A stretch of DNA of 64,000 nt from Opitutia bacterium (GTDB taxonomy: Bacteria; Verrucomicrobiota; Verrucomicrobiia; Opitutales; Opitutaceae), in assembly GCA_947453695.1 (NCBI GenBank), contig CANGHW010000002.1:62001-126000 (forward strand), read 5' to 3'. This document shows, in pieces, positions 1 through 9,052 of the stretch. Positions within the stretch are counted from its first letter, which is position 1. Each line of letters begins with the position of its first letter. The notes beneath the pieces were generated by a model. That model had not been told where the DNA came from and searched no databases. It saw only the letters and a program-made list of their open reading frames with translations. The translations under genes and the position numbers were made by a program.

Positions 1-1
1 C

Positions 2-1543
2 CACGCCTGGAAGAGCTATCTCCCTACCGCCCAAGGCCAAACCAACGGCACCACCGGCGAGGCGCTCAACATGACTTCAGACGTCACCTTCAAGAATCGC
101 CTCAGCGCTCAGGTCTCCATGGACTCCAGCGGCGTTTGGAAAGATAGCACCATGGGCTTCTCCACCACCGTCAAAACCAACAACGCCAGCGGCACCTACA
201 CCAGCCAAGCCGACTATACTGCCGCTCTCTATAACGCCGCCGTCACCAATCTAAATGCCTACAAGACTTTCGCTTCCACCACTTGGAATGGCAACGTCCA
301 GACCTCCGCCAACGGCGTGCAAAACTATACCCCTGTCGCAATCGGCCGCTACGGCGAAGACCCGACACCCAACGATAGCACCGACCAGTCCTTCAACACC
401 GGCCGGCTCCTGATCGAGCCCCCCACCGCTTCCAGCAGTTCCGAATACAGCGCCGAGGTTGAGGGCCAGAAATACTCCACCCGCGCCGGGATATACATCC
501 AGATCGTCCCCGCTTCCGGCACCGTCACCACCGGCACCACCACCACGGTCACCAACCCCGTCGTCGCCGGTGTAGTTACCGTCCGCGCCGGCGGCGCCAG
601 CGGCACCATCGCTGCAACCCTCCCAACCGGTCTCATCGCTTACAAATCCTATCAGGAGACTACGACTAGCGGAAACACGACCATCACCCGTGGGCTCTAC
701 GACCAACGCCGTGGACGCGGCATCGACCTCGTCGACCTCGACATCACGGTGCTTAAGGAAGCCGTCGCCCAGATGCAGCTCGCACCAGCCAGTCGCAACG
801 TCTCCAAAGCCATCAGTTCCCTCGAGACCTCTCACTGGACCGGCATTGTCTACCTCGAAGTTACCAATAACCCCACTACCCGTCTCGACGGCACTACCGT
901 CGCCGCCGCCGGCGGCAACAACGTAGCCATCCGCCTCATCAACGGCAACCTCCAAGTCCCCAACTACGGGACTACCGAAGGCCTCACCATTGCCACCAAT
1001 GCCCCTCTCTACATCAAAGGGCATTTCAACGACACCGGTTCCTCGCCCAGCGCCTCCGCCGCGCGCTCCGGAGAAACCCCTGCTGCCATCGCCGCCGACT
1101 CGGTGACACTCCTGTCCAACGGTTTCAACGAACTCATCAGTAAATCCACTGTTCGCCCGACCGTCCCCAACTCCAGCAACGTCGCCGTCGTCGCCGCGGC
1201 CATCCTCACCGGCATCGCACCGACCAACAAAGACGGCTCCGCCCGCATGAGCGGCGGCGCCCACAATCTGGTCCGCTTCCTCGAAAACTGGACTACCAAT
1301 AGCGGCAACGTCTACCTGCGCGGGTCGCTCGTCTCCCTCTTCGAAAGCCGCGTCGCCAAGGAGCCATGGAAAATCGACTACTACTCCGCCCCGGTGCGAA
1401 ACTATGGTTTCTCCGACCAATTTCAAAACGGCCGCTATCCACCGGGCACGCCGCGCGTCATCTCCTATCGCCGGACGGACTACAGTGACATGACCAAGGC
1501 CGAATACGACGCCGCCTTGACTGCGCTGGGCGTCACCCCTTGA
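2..1543 (+). CDS. Pilus-associated surface protein (PilX / Verru_Chthon cassette A-like), C-terminal part
   Basis: The reading frame is open to the left edge (codons from base 2), so this is the C-terminal part (about 513 residues visible) of a larger protein whose true start lies outside the window. It is rich in Thr, Ser, Asn, Gly and Ala, as in secreted or surface proteins. The last 100 residues carry the pattern GGAHNLVRFLENW, then YLRGSLVSLFESR, then YGF and RYPPGTPRV. I associate this order with the C-termini of large pilus-associated (PilX-like) proteins of Verrucomicrobiota. The pilus assignment is from memory of that motif order; there is no prepilin leader in view. PilT and PilC homologues occur elsewhere in the window but are not adjacent. 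The next gene is convergent. Confidence 0.5.
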   Translation, partial: HAWKSYLPTAQGQTNGTTGEALNMTSDVTFKNRLSAQVSMDSSGVWKDSTMGFSTTVKTNNASGTYTSQADYTAALYNAAVTNLNAYKTFASTTWNGNVQTSANGVQNYTPVAIGRYGEDPTPNDSTDQSFNTGRLLIEPPTASSSSEYSAEVEGQKYSTRAGIYIQIVPASGTVTTGTTTTVTNPVVAGVVTVRAGGASGTIAATLPTGLIAYKSYQETTTSGNTTITRGLYDQRRGRGIDLVDLDITVLKEAVAQMQLAPASRNVSKAISSLETSHWTGIVYLEVTNNPTTRLDGTTVAAAGGNNVAIRLINGNLQVPNYGTTEGLTIATNAPLYIKGHFNDTGSSPSASAARSGETPAAIAADSVTLLSNGFNELISKSTVRPTVPNSSNVAVVAAAILTGIAPTNKDGSARMSGGAHNLVRFLENWTTNSGNVYLRGSLVSLFESRVAKEPWKIDYYSAPVRNYGFSDQFQNGRYPPGTPRVISYRRTDYSDMTKAEYDAALTALGVTP

Positions 1544-1559
1544 GCACCCCGGCGCAGAG

Positions 1560-2639
1560 TTAGTTCGCCCGCTCCACCGAGGAAAGCAACAGGGCGCCCG
1601 TCAGCTCAGAATCCTTCCGAAATAAGTAAGAGCACCGATAGAGCGACCAATTCACCCGGCGCTCTAGGTGAAAATAAGTTCCACCTGAATATACCGGCGG
1701 GAATCCATAAAACCCCTCAAGAGGATTCCACGCCGGCGCCATTACGTGCACAGCAAACACGTCTCCCACGTTCGCTCGCTCAAACGCGTCCAAAACCTCA
1801 CCCTTCATTACAATACCGCGCGGATAGAGCTCGGCCCCACCATGCGGCCTTCTCGCCAAGACCGGCCCGCCGGTCGCGCAATACGACTTCAAGAATCCCT
1901 GTAAAAACGCGATCTCCTCGCCGACCCGTGATCGCTCGGCCGCCACGTCACTCGGTTTGCGGATCATCGCCAGCAAACCGTAGATCACCAGGAATGCGAA
2001 CAGCACCCGCGCTGAAGATCCCGTGCGCCACACCCGCCACCATTCGCGCAGCCGTCGCAGGCTGCGACGATAGTTTCGCAACGAGTCTTTGACTCCGTGC
2101 CAAATCCACCAGCGCTGGCGCGGACTATTGTCCGGCTGCACGCGCTTCACCACCGACGGATCAAGGTCCGCCCTTTCCAGCTCGTTCAACACCCCCGCCA
2201 ACCCGGCGGAAATCTCCGGCTTGCGAACCGGCTCGTCGACGGGCAACGCACCACTTTCCACCGCAGGCGCACCCACCGCCTCGCCCTTTGCATGAGCTTG
2301 TTTCGCTTCGGCCCCGGTCGGCTTCTTGCCCGCCAGTCGTTTGGCACTCTCCTGCGACTCAACCCGGTCCACCCGCGCGATCGGCCCCGGCCCCGCCTTT
2401 GAAGACTTGGCCGCCGGCGTCCGCGGAGCGGGCACATCGGGCTTGGCAGCCTTGCGATCGGATTTCACGGGATCCGCGAGCGGTGCAACCAGCGGCACAG
2501 GCGGCACCGGCAGGCCCTCCACCGGAGGAGCCGGCATAGTCCGTGGTCGCGGCAAAGCCCTCGCCGTCGGCGGACGCGGCGTGCTGGGGGCGGCCTTAAA
2601 TTTGGCCCACGGATGCTTTTTCTCGGGCGGTTGGCTCAA
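1560..2639 (-). CDS. Proline-rich single-pass membrane protein, unknown function
   Basis: 359 residues from a TTG start; no upstream in-frame ATG was seen, and the first internal Met is near residue 34, so the start is uncertain. The first ~150 residues are Pro/Ala/Lys-rich low-complexity sequence, probably disordered and cytoplasmic. A basic Arg/Trp-rich stretch (RRLREWWRVWR) precedes one hydrophobic segment (VLFAFLVIYGLLAMI, about residue 215). The remaining ~130 residues look globular. The layout suggests a type II membrane protein with the C-terminal domain outside. I do not recognise the family. It is convergent with the pilus-type gene and lies downstream of tRNA-Leu on the same strand. 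Confidence 0.6.
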   Translation of the reverse strand: MSQPPEKKHPWAKFKAAPSTPRPPTARALPRPRTMPAPPVEGLPVPPVPLVAPLADPVKSDRKAAKPDVPAPRTPAAKSSKAGPGPIARVDRVESQESAKRLAGKKPTGAEAKQAHAKGEAVGAPAVESGALPVDEPVRKPEISAGLAGVLNELERADLDPSVVKRVQPDNSPRQRWWIWHGVKDSLRNYRRSLRRLREWWRVWRTGSSARVLFAFLVIYGLLAMIRKPSDVAAERSRVGEEIAFLQGFLKSYCATGGPVLARRPHGGAELYPRGIVMKGEVLDAFERANVGDVFAVHVMAPAWNPLEGFYGFPPVYSGGTYFHLERRVNWSLYRCSYLFRKDSELTGALLLSSVERAN

Positions 2640-2752
2640 GCTAATCTCATGACGACGCGCAAGGCCCGGGGCACTTCAAACAAAATCTCGGCCGGAGAAC
2701 ACGCATGTCCAGCTCGCTCGATGATCAGTTGCGTCTGATCCGATTCCATCAA

Positions 2753-2837
2753 TGGTGCCCGGGAGCGGACTCGAACCGCTACACCGTGAGGCACAGGCTT
2801 CTGAGACCTGCGTGTCTACCAATTCCACCACCCGGGC
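2753..2837 (-). tRNA. tRNA-Leu (anticodon CAG)
   Basis: On the minus strand the acceptor arm GCCCGGG pairs with CCCGGGC, the T-loop reads GGTTCGAGTCC, and the D-arm is GGTGGAATTGGTAGAC. The anticodon stem CAGGT/GCCTG encloses loop CTCAGAA, giving anticodon CAG for CUG codons. A long variable arm follows, as expected for a class II tRNA. The CCA end is encoded (2753-2755). CUG/CUC leucine codons dominate this genome. Confidence 0.96.
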
Positions 2838-2920
2838 AATCAGGGGACGGACACGACACACGTGCCGCCCCCCTCCGGCAAGAAAATAGATTTTCGCTTC
2901 GTCACGATCGCCACGCAGCC

Positions 2921-3604
2921 TCAGCTGCGCAGCTTCGCCTTGATGGTTCTCACCCGCGCCAGCGTCTCGCGGACATTATTCTCGATCGCCGCCCAATCCT
3001 TGTTGGCCAGCATTTCCTTCGTCACGAGATTGCTGCCCATTCCCATCGCGGCTACGCCTGCACCCAGCCATGCGTTCAGCGACTCTTCGGTCGACTCCAC
3101 CCCGCCGGTGGGCATCACCTTCGTCCACGGCATCGGCCCGAGCACATTCTTCACAAAGCCAGGTCCGCCTACTTCCTTGCCCGGGAAAACTTTCACGATC
3201 TCGCAACCCAACTCTTGCGCGTTAGAAATTTCCGACGCACTGCCGCAACCCGGCGAGTAGGGAATCATCCGGCGATTGCAGAGTTTGGCGACCTCGGCGT
3301 TAAGCGACGGCCCCACGACGAAATTCGCCCCGCAGTTAATATACATGGCGGCTGTGTAGGGCTCGACGATCGAGCCAACCCCGAGAATGAGCGACGGATC
3401 AGCCTTCGTGAAATACCGCTCCAGCTCGCTGAACACCTGCCAGGCATGGTCTCCCCGGTTGACGAACTCGACGAGCTTGCAACCGCCCCGGCTGATCGCC
3501 GCCACGACGTTCTTCGCCGTCTCAAAATCCGGGTGATAAAAAACCGGCACGACACTGATGTCGTAAATTGCATTGAGCACCTGCATGCGCGAATAGCGGG
3601 CCAT
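2921..3604 (-). CDS. eda: Bifunctional KDPG / 4-hydroxy-2-oxoglutarate aldolase
   Basis: 227 residues, slightly longer than the usual ~210. A class I TIM-barrel aldolase that cleaves 2-keto-3-deoxy-6-phosphogluconate to pyruvate and glyceraldehyde 3-phosphate (Entner-Doudoroff and uronate catabolism). Visible family features: VPVFYHP near the N-terminus, KLVEFVNRGDHA with the catalytic Glu region, GVGSIVEP, FVVGPSLN, the Schiff-base Lys in EIVKVFPGKE, and the phosphate-binding MPTGGVEST. I chose the ATG at 3604 (MARYSRMQ) because the 20 residues upstream in frame are not family-like. tRNA-Leu lies 83 bp downstream on the same strand. No other sugar-acid genes are adjacent. Confidence 0.9.
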   Translation of the reverse strand: MARYSRMQVLNAIYDISVVPVFYHPDFETAKNVVAAISRGGCKLVEFVNRGDHAWQVFSELERYFTKADPSLILGVGSIVEPYTAAMYINCGANFVVGPSLNAEVAKLCNRRMIPYSPGCGSASEISNAQELGCEIVKVFPGKEVGGPGFVKNVLGPMPWTKVMPTGGVESTEESLNAWLGAGVAAMGMGSNLVTKEMLANKDWAAIENNVRETLARVRTIKAKLRS

Positions 3605-3754
3605 AGTGAAAGTAGGACGAGGTTGTTCGGTCGAAAGCGAAGTCAGGATTCTTCCTCGCGACATAGGAGTCGCAAGCGGAAAGCCGGCCGGTCACACCCA
3701 TCCGCGCCACACCGTTGCACCCGTCAGCTCGTCGCCTACTATGTCCGCTCGCCG

Positions 3755-4105
3755 ATGGAATCCCGCCTTCCCTCCTACCGACCGCCCGCCTGCGTGGTCC
3801 TCGTCGCCCGCACTCACGGACTCGTCGGCCTCACCGCTCTCGCTTCCCTGCTCGTGCTCCATCTGCTCACGCGCAGTCTCCGTCAAATTGAGTTCGGCCC
3901 CCACACCTATAACCTCGGGCTATCGATCGGTCTCACCTACTGCCTGACGGCGGTCCTGGTCTGGTTCGGGACACCGGTCAGCCGACTGCTGAGCCGCCTT
4001 TGCGGGCTGCTTTACCTCGCCCGTCCGCAGCTCGGCTCACGCCTCTGGCGCATCATGGATTCGCCTGACTACCAAGCCCACTTCCAACGCCGGCGCGCGC
4101 CCTGA
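3755..4105 (+). CDS. Small membrane protein, unknown
   Basis: 116 residues from ATG 3755, divergent from the aldolase gene across a 150-bp intergenic region. Two hydrophobic stretches are clear: VGLTALASLLVLHLLT (about residues 24-40) and GLSIGLTYCLTAVLVWFG (about 56-73). A basic C-terminal tail ends in RRRAP. The frame stays open upstream, so the start is a judgement. It could be a small inner-membrane protein of the DUF type. No enzymatic motif is visible. Confidence 0.5.
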   Translation: MESRLPSYRPPACVVLVARTHGLVGLTALASLLVLHLLTRSLRQIEFGPHTYNLGLSIGLTYCLTAVLVWFGTPVSRLLSRLCGLLYLARPQLGSRLWRIMDSPDYQAHFQRRRAP

Positions 4106-4121
4106 GCGCGCACATCAACGC

Positions 4122-4877
4122 TCACAGATATTTCGCGATCTCGGGTAACCGCTTCACGCGCCGGCACGCTGCATCACGCTCGAAATAGGGATCCACTTCC
4201 TCGGCAGCGGTGACCTCCTGCTCGCCCTCGGTCTCGTCGTCTTCATCGATGACCTCTCCCTCGACATCGGTGAATACCCAGTCCTGTTCAGCATCGAGAA
4301 AGTGCGACAACCGCCGCGCCTGTGGCTCAAGCACCAGCGCCGGGTTCTTCACCTTGCCGTCTTTGATAAGCTCAAACAGGCACGGCACAAACTGCTTCTT
4401 AAAATGCCCCTGAAAGTCGCTCATCCACTTGTTGGCCACACCGTCGCGCTTGTTGAGCAACACGATGTCCGAGAAGTGCACACACGCCTCATACCACGCG
4501 AGCAACGGGGGATGGCGCTCCGCCCGCTGACAGTTCACCACCGTCAATACCCGGCCGAGTTCCCCTCCTTGCGCTTCGAGCCAAGCCTTGAACACCTCGA
4601 TCTGCTCCACGGGATTCTCGTGGCCGTCCGTTAGAAAGAACACCCGCGTAACCTCCGATGGCAACGTGCCCACGATAAACCCATCCCGCCACTCCCAGCG
4701 GTCCACCCGCGGCAACCGTCCGTCCGCCGGATCGATCGCCTCACTCTGCGCCAACAAGATCGCGGACGTCTCGCCCTCTCCCATACCCGCCTCAATGAGG
4801 TCGGCCACGACTTCACGCCGCCCTGAGCCGGCCGCGCCGAGGATGAGATACACGAGTGGTTTTTCGGGCGCGGCCAT
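4122..4877 (-). CDS. CobW/COG0523-like P-loop GTPase
   Basis: 251 residues. A modified Walker A, GAAGSGRREV, sits near residue 14 (Arg where Lys is usual). A Walker-B-like hydrophobic strand precedes FFLTDGHENP, LTVVNCQ follows, and a guanine-specificity motif NKRD lies in IVLLNKRDGV. The tail is acidic (EDDETEGEQE). This order fits the CobW/HypB/UreG SIMIBI metallochaperone class, although the CxCC metal motif of CobW was not seen, so metal handling is uncertain. The ATG overlaps the aroC stop as TAATG, so translation is probably coupled to chorismate synthase. The link to aroC is positional only. Confidence 0.7.
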   Translation of the reverse strand: MAAPEKPLVYLILGAAGSGRREVVADLIEAGMGEGETSAILLAQSEAIDPADGRLPRVDRWEWRDGFIVGTLPSEVTRVFFLTDGHENPVEQIEVFKAWLEAQGGELGRVLTVVNCQRAERHPPLLAWYEACVHFSDIVLLNKRDGVANKWMSDFQGHFKKQFVPCLFELIKDGKVKNPALVLEPQARRLSHFLDAEQDWVFTDVEGEVIDEDDETEGEQEVTAAEEVDPYFERDAACRRVKRLPEIAKYL

Positions 4878-6001
4878 TAGAAGGAAAACGTCCTGTTCTG
4901 CGCCGCCTGCCGCATCCAGTGGTCGAGCAGCACGATCGCTGTCATCGCCTCCACAATCGGCACCGCCCGCGGCACCACACACGGATCGTGCCGACCCCGT
5001 CCAATCAACTCGGTCGCTGCACCCTCGCTATCCACGGTCGTCTGGGGCCGCAAAATCGTCGCCGTCGGCTTAAAGGCCACGCGAAACACGATCTCCTCAC
5101 CATTACTTATGCCGCCCTGCGTGCCGCCACTGCGGTTCGTCGCCGTATGCACCTGGCCGTCCTTTCCGGGCACAAAGACATCGTTGTGCTCGCTGCCCCG
5201 CATCAACGCGCCCGCGAAACCGCTACCGATCTCAAAACCCTTTGTCGCTGGCAGCGAGAGCATTGCCTTTGCCAAATCCGCTTCAAGTCGGTCAAAAACT
5301 GGCTCGCCCAAGCCTACCGGCACACCGCGCACGCGGCACTCTATCACGCCGCCCACGGAGTCACCTTCGCTGCGCACGGCCCTTATGCGCTCAATCATCC
5401 TCTCGGACGTTGCGCGGTGCGGACAGCGCACCGCCGTCGCCTCCACATCCGCGAGTGAGGGGAACTCACTCAACGCCCCCGCAGGCACAATAATGTCGTG
5501 CACCTGCGTAAGAAAGGCGCGGATCTCCACGCCTCCTGGAATCGCGCCTGACGCACCGCCACCTAGGGCCAAGATCTTCTTCGCGATCGCACCCGCCGCT
5601 ACGCGACCCACTGTCTCCCGCGCGGAACTTCGTCCGCCCCCCCGATGGTCGCGAATGCCGAACTTCGCTTGATACGTGTAGTCGGCATGCGATGGGCGAA
5701 ACTTATCGCGCATTTCGTCGTAGGCACCCGGCCGCTGATCGGAGTTCCGCACCAGCATCGCGATCGGAGTGCCGGTCGTGCGCCCTTCGAAAATTCCCGA
5801 GAGAATCTCTACGCGATCCTCTTCTTTTCGTGGTGTAACGATGTCGCTTTGGCCCGGCCGGCGCCGGTCTAGCTCCATCTGGATCTCTGCAGCGGTAATG
5901 GAAAGTTTAGGCGGACAACCATCCACGACAACCCCTACGGCCGCCCCGTGGCTTTCGCCCCAAGTAGTGATCTTAAATGAAGTTCCGAAGGAATTCGCCA
6001 T
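4877..6001 (-). CDS. aroC: Chorismate synthase
   Basis: 374 residues. The last shikimate-pathway enzyme: converts 5-enolpyruvylshikimate-3-phosphate to chorismate with reduced FMN. Signatures seen: TWGESHG near residue 10, [48 protein letters not shown], and [12 protein letters not shown]. Length is normal. ATG 6001 (MANSFGT) fits the family start; 13 further in-frame residues upstream lack family character. It is transcribed leftwards, with its stop coupled to the CobW-like gene. The GC content drops just upstream, where the exopolysaccharide block begins. Confidence 0.96.
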   Translation of the reverse strand: MANSFGTSFKITTWGESHGAAVGVVVDGCPPKLSITAAEIQMELDRRRPGQSDIVTPRKEEDRVEILSGIFEGRTTGTPIAMLVRNSDQRPGAYDEMRDKFRPSHADYTYQAKFGIRDHRGGGRSSARETVGRVAAGAIAKKILALGGGASGAIPGGVEIRAFLTQVHDIIVPAGALSEFPSLADVEATAVRCPHRATSERMIERIRAVRSEGDSVGGVIECRVRGVPVGLGEPVFDRLEADLAKAMLSLPATKGFEIGSGFAGALMRGSEHNDVFVPGKDGQVHTATNRSGGTQGGISNGEEIVFRVAFKPTATILRPQTTVDSEGAATELIGRGRHDPCVVPRAVPIVEAMTAIVLLDHWMRQAAQNRTFSF

Positions 6002-6109
6002 TTGGACTGCAAATGCTGAATCCGATCTCGGGGCTCGCAAGCGTCAAATACAACTACAACGGATATCAAAAGGGTCGGAGCGATTCTCGTTAACTCAAAG
6101 GAGTGTCAC

Positions 6110-8326
6110 TTACTTCTGATCTTCAGACTTAGACATCACCACGTAATAATCCTTGTATGATTTATCGTAGTATTGAGCGTAGTAATAGCCCGAGACCGCC
6201 AGATTCAATCCATTCAGAACAGCTCCAAAGCTAGGGACGTTGGCATCCAATAATTTCTTGGCACTGAACTGAGCTGCCTTACGACGAACCTTATTGAAGA
6301 AGATGGTAAAGATCGAACCATCAACAAGCGGCAATATGATTAGTGCATCGCTGACGGCTGCAAGGGGTGGCGTATCAATAAAAACTCGATCATAGCGCTT
6401 CCTGAGGTCCGCCACCATTACTTCGAAACTCTTACTGTTTAATATTTGGGTCGGATTCTTAGCACGTCCTCCCGCAGGTAGAATATCGAAATTGGGCTGC
6501 ACTCCGCGTATGACAGCATCGTCCAAACTAGACGTGCCGGCACATACATCAATGACTCCCTTAATGTTTTCCAATCGAAATGACTTGTGGATATTAGGCT
6601 TCCGTAAATCGCAGTCGACCACGATAACCTTCTCTCCGTGAGCCGCAAAAGTCAGAGCCAAGTTTGTTGTGGTAAAGGACTTACCCTCACCAGGAATTGT
6701 GCTAGTGATTAAGATGCACTTCGCGTTTTTGCTTTCATCTTTTAAGCGTAGGCTTGAATGCAATGTCAGAAACGCTTCGGAAACCTGTCGGTCTGCATTA
6801 CTAACAACGATCTGCGCTTTTTCAGGCTGATCCATTCGCTTAATCTGTGGGATAATACCGATCAGTGGTAGGCCCACAACTCCTTCAATATCGAATGAGC
6901 TCTTCACTCGGTCATCGATAAAGGCGACAAAAAATGCAAATGCCAACCCTAGTCCTAACCCCCCAACCACCCCAAGACCTAAATTTAATGGTATATTGGG
7001 AGTCACCGGCTTACTTTCCGCCGCAGGAGAGGCCCGGTCAACGATACGAGCGTTTTGAGTTTGAATCGAACCCGTCATCGAGGTTTCTCTAGCTCGGCCA
7101 GTGATGCTTTGTAGAATTGTCTCATTTAGCTTAAGGTCTCGCTCCAATTTAGTATATTGCAGAGCGTAACGGTCGAGATCAAGTGACTCCGCCTTTTGTC
7201 TCTTTAGATCTTCCTGTATTTGATCGTGATTCCGTAATGCCGACTGATAGTCAGATTCTACCTGAGCGCATACCGAATCAACCGCCTTCTTCATTTCTCT
7301 TTCAGTTTGAGCCAATGCATTACTCGCTTCCACCATTTTGGGGTGTTTCGGGAGATACCGCTCTCGCAATTGTGCAATAGCAATTTGCTGTGTAGAACGC
7401 TGCTGGCTTAGAGAAGTAATTTGCGCCTGATTTGCCACAAAGGGCAATTGAGTCATGTCGATGCCCTTCGCCCGATGCTCCTTAACTTGATTTAATCGGA
7501 TTTCCGCGGCATTTAGGGCAATTACGGCCCGACTAGCTTCCAAATTGATGGCTTTAAGTGTTTCATTTACGATGTCTTTTCGACTATCAAGAGACACCAT
7601 ATTGTTCTTTTCCTTGTAAGCCTGAAGCTGATCCGCCAACTGTTCCACTTTCTTCTTCTGTTCATCAACAGTAAGATTGAGCGAGTCGAAGGCATTCCGA
7701 GAATCATCGATTCGTATTCTAGTATTATGGGAAAGGTATTCGTCGGCGAAAAAATTTGCCACTTTGGCGGCTACAAAACGATCCGGATGATCATAGGTGA
7801 TGTTTACAATTAGCGATAAGCGAGTTTGAACTACCTTTCGATTCTGGGCCAAAACTTCAGAAACAAATGCCAAGTCTGAACTGCTGCGCTCGTATGGAGC
7901 CAGAAACGAGCGCAAATCTTCACCTGTAATACGTTCGGCGACACGGCGTATGATACTGCCACTCTCCAAGACCTTGATTTGGGTATTCAAATCCTCTGCG
8001 GAACGAATGTCATTATCATTAACCTGCTGGACCTGGATAATATTAGGGTCCCTACGAAATATTTGGACCGTAGCACTGGACCTATATATCTTAGTTTGGC
8101 TCAGAGTATAGACGAGAGAACTAGAAAAAACAACCAGGAACACCACCACAACATACCATATCCGCTCGCGCAATATTAAGAGGTAGTCCTGAAATCCACG
8201 CTGAACGCCGCCGGCCCCATTGTCACCGTAGCCGTAGCCAACGGCTGAATAGCCGGCATAATTCCCACCGTAAGTGTTATATCCATAACCACCGACGTCC
8301 TGCTTCTTTTTTTCGTTTGTTTCCAT
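6110..8326 (-). CDS. Exopolysaccharide polymerisation/export tyrosine autokinase (Wzc-type)
   Basis: 738 residues. Order: Gly/Tyr-rich head (residues 6-40, eleven Tyr), TM1 (ERIWYVVVVFLVVFSSSLVY), Wzz chain-length domain, long coiled coil (about 190-420), Pro-rich TM2 region (NIPLNLGLGVVGGLGLG), then a BY-kinase domain with Walker A STIPGEGKSFTTTN, Walker A' VIVVDCDLRKP and Walker B RVFIDTPP, and a C-terminal Tyr cluster (YYYAQYYDKSYKDYY) for autophosphorylation. It acts in the inner membrane, coordinating polymer length and export with the outer-membrane Wza protein encoded 12 bp upstream. Base composition is clearly AT-richer than the flanks. Confidence 0.93.
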   Translation of the reverse strand: METNEKKKQDVGGYGYNTYGGNYAGYSAVGYGYGDNGAGGVQRGFQDYLLILRERIWYVVVVFLVVFSSSLVYTLSQTKIYRSSATVQIFRRDPNIIQVQQVNDNDIRSAEDLNTQIKVLESGSIIRRVAERITGEDLRSFLAPYERSSSDLAFVSEVLAQNRKVVQTRLSLIVNITYDHPDRFVAAKVANFFADEYLSHNTRIRIDDSRNAFDSLNLTVDEQKKKVEQLADQLQAYKEKNNMVSLDSRKDIVNETLKAINLEASRAVIALNAAEIRLNQVKEHRAKGIDMTQLPFVANQAQITSLSQQRSTQQIAIAQLRERYLPKHPKMVEASNALAQTEREMKKAVDSVCAQVESDYQSALRNHDQIQEDLKRQKAESLDLDRYALQYTKLERDLKLNETILQSITGRARETSMTGSIQTQNARIVDRASPAAESKPVTPNIPLNLGLGVVGGLGLGLAFAFFVAFIDDRVKSSFDIEGVVGLPLIGIIPQIKRMDQPEKAQIVVSNADRQVSEAFLTLHSSLRLKDESKNAKCILITSTIPGEGKSFTTTNLALTFAAHGEKVIVVDCDLRKPNIHKSFRLENIKGVIDVCAGTSSLDDAVIRGVQPNFDILPAGGRAKNPTQILNSKSFEVMVADLRKRYDRVFIDTPPLAAVSDALIILPLVDGSIFTIFFNKVRRKAAQFSAKKLLDANVPSFGAVLNGLNLAVSGYYYAQYYDKSYKDYYVVMSKSEDQK

Positions 8327-8338
8327 CAGATACGTCGT

Positions 8339-8974
8339 TTAGATTACTCGCTCGGGAACATTGATCACATCTCCGGGCTGCAGCGGCCAAGTTTCGCTGC
8401 TATCCCCCTTCATGAGTTCCTCTACATTTATGGTTTTGGTTTCACTTGTCCCGTCGGAAATTGTTCGCTTTAAGGTGACACGTTTTTTGTCGGCTAAACG
8501 ATTAAAACTCCCCGCCCTTGATATGGCCTCGATTAAGTTGAGGCCCTGCTCCTGTTGAAAGAGGACAACTCCTGGAGTTCCCACAGCTCCTGCGACATAT
8601 ACTCGTCGAGGAGCATATTCAACTACGTTAAGGTTGACCTGAGGCTTCACAAGATAGTCTTTCGCATAAAGATCTCTAATATAGGCCTCTGCCTGCCGAG
8701 CCGTTTTTCCCTTCAATGACACTGTGTCAATCAGTGGTAAGGTAACAGTAAATTCCTGGGAGATACGAACCTCTCGATTAAGATCATCTTCCTGGTAGAT
8801 TTGGACCCGAATTAAATCCGAGGGCTGCAACACATAATCCGCCTTCGATGCCTGACTTTCTGAAACGCTATTTTTCGCGACGTTAGAAGTTCTTGAAAGC
8901 CCTTCTTGCGATGCAGCATACATTGCGGCAAGGAAGCTTAATGTGAACACCGTCGCGAACAACGTCCTTAACAT
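8339..8974 (-). CDS. Polysaccharide export outer-membrane protein (Wza/Poly_export family)
   Basis: 211 residues with an N-terminal signal sequence (LRTLFATVFTLSFLAAMYAA). A Poly_export domain starts at about residue 45 (YVLQPSDLIRVQIYQEDDL, GKTARQAEAYI), followed by an SLBB-type domain (RRVYVAGAVGTPGVV) and a C-terminal WPLQPGDVINVPER. It is shorter than E. coli Wza (~380) and lacks an obvious C-terminal helix or lipobox Cys, resembling short Poly_export proteins. It is followed 12 bp later by the autokinase gene; the two form a unit. A strong terminator lies just upstream, so it is probably expressed separately from the barrel gene. Confidence 0.88.
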   Translation of the reverse strand: MLRTLFATVFTLSFLAAMYAASQEGLSRTSNVAKNSVSESQASKADYVLQPSDLIRVQIYQEDDLNREVRISQEFTVTLPLIDTVSLKGKTARQAEAYIRDLYAKDYLVKPQVNLNVVEYAPRRVYVAGAVGTPGVVLFQQEQGLNLIEAISRAGSFNRLADKKRVTLKRTISDGTSETKTINVEELMKGDSSETWPLQPGDVINVPERVI

Positions 8975-8992
8975 ACAATATTTGGATTATAG

Positions 8993-9028
8993 AAAAAAAA
9001 CGGAAGAAGACCGTTTGATCTTCTTCCG
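8993..9028 (-). terminator. Intrinsic terminator after the barrel gene
   Basis: Arms CGGAAGAAGA and TCTTCTTCCG form a perfect 10-bp stem with an 8-nt loop (9001-9028). On the minus strand it is followed directly by eight U (8993-9000). It lies between the barrel gene stop (9053) and the export gene start (8974). Confidence 0.9.
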
Positions 9029-9052
9029 CAATTAAAAAATCTACTCTAGGTC

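Noticed and set aside
251-1426. 391-codon minus-strand ORF
   Set aside because: Antisense shadow of the pilus-type gene; Gly/Val/Asp-rich composition typical of antisense GC-rich frames and no family motif.
2676-2861. 61-codon minus-strand ORF (ARVVELVDTQVSEACASR...)
   Set aside because: This is the familiar spurious translation of tRNA-Leu.
8986-8991. TATAAT on the minus strand as -10 box of the export gene
   Set aside because: Only 12 bp from the ATG with no -35; it would overlap the terminator stem. Possible but not supported.
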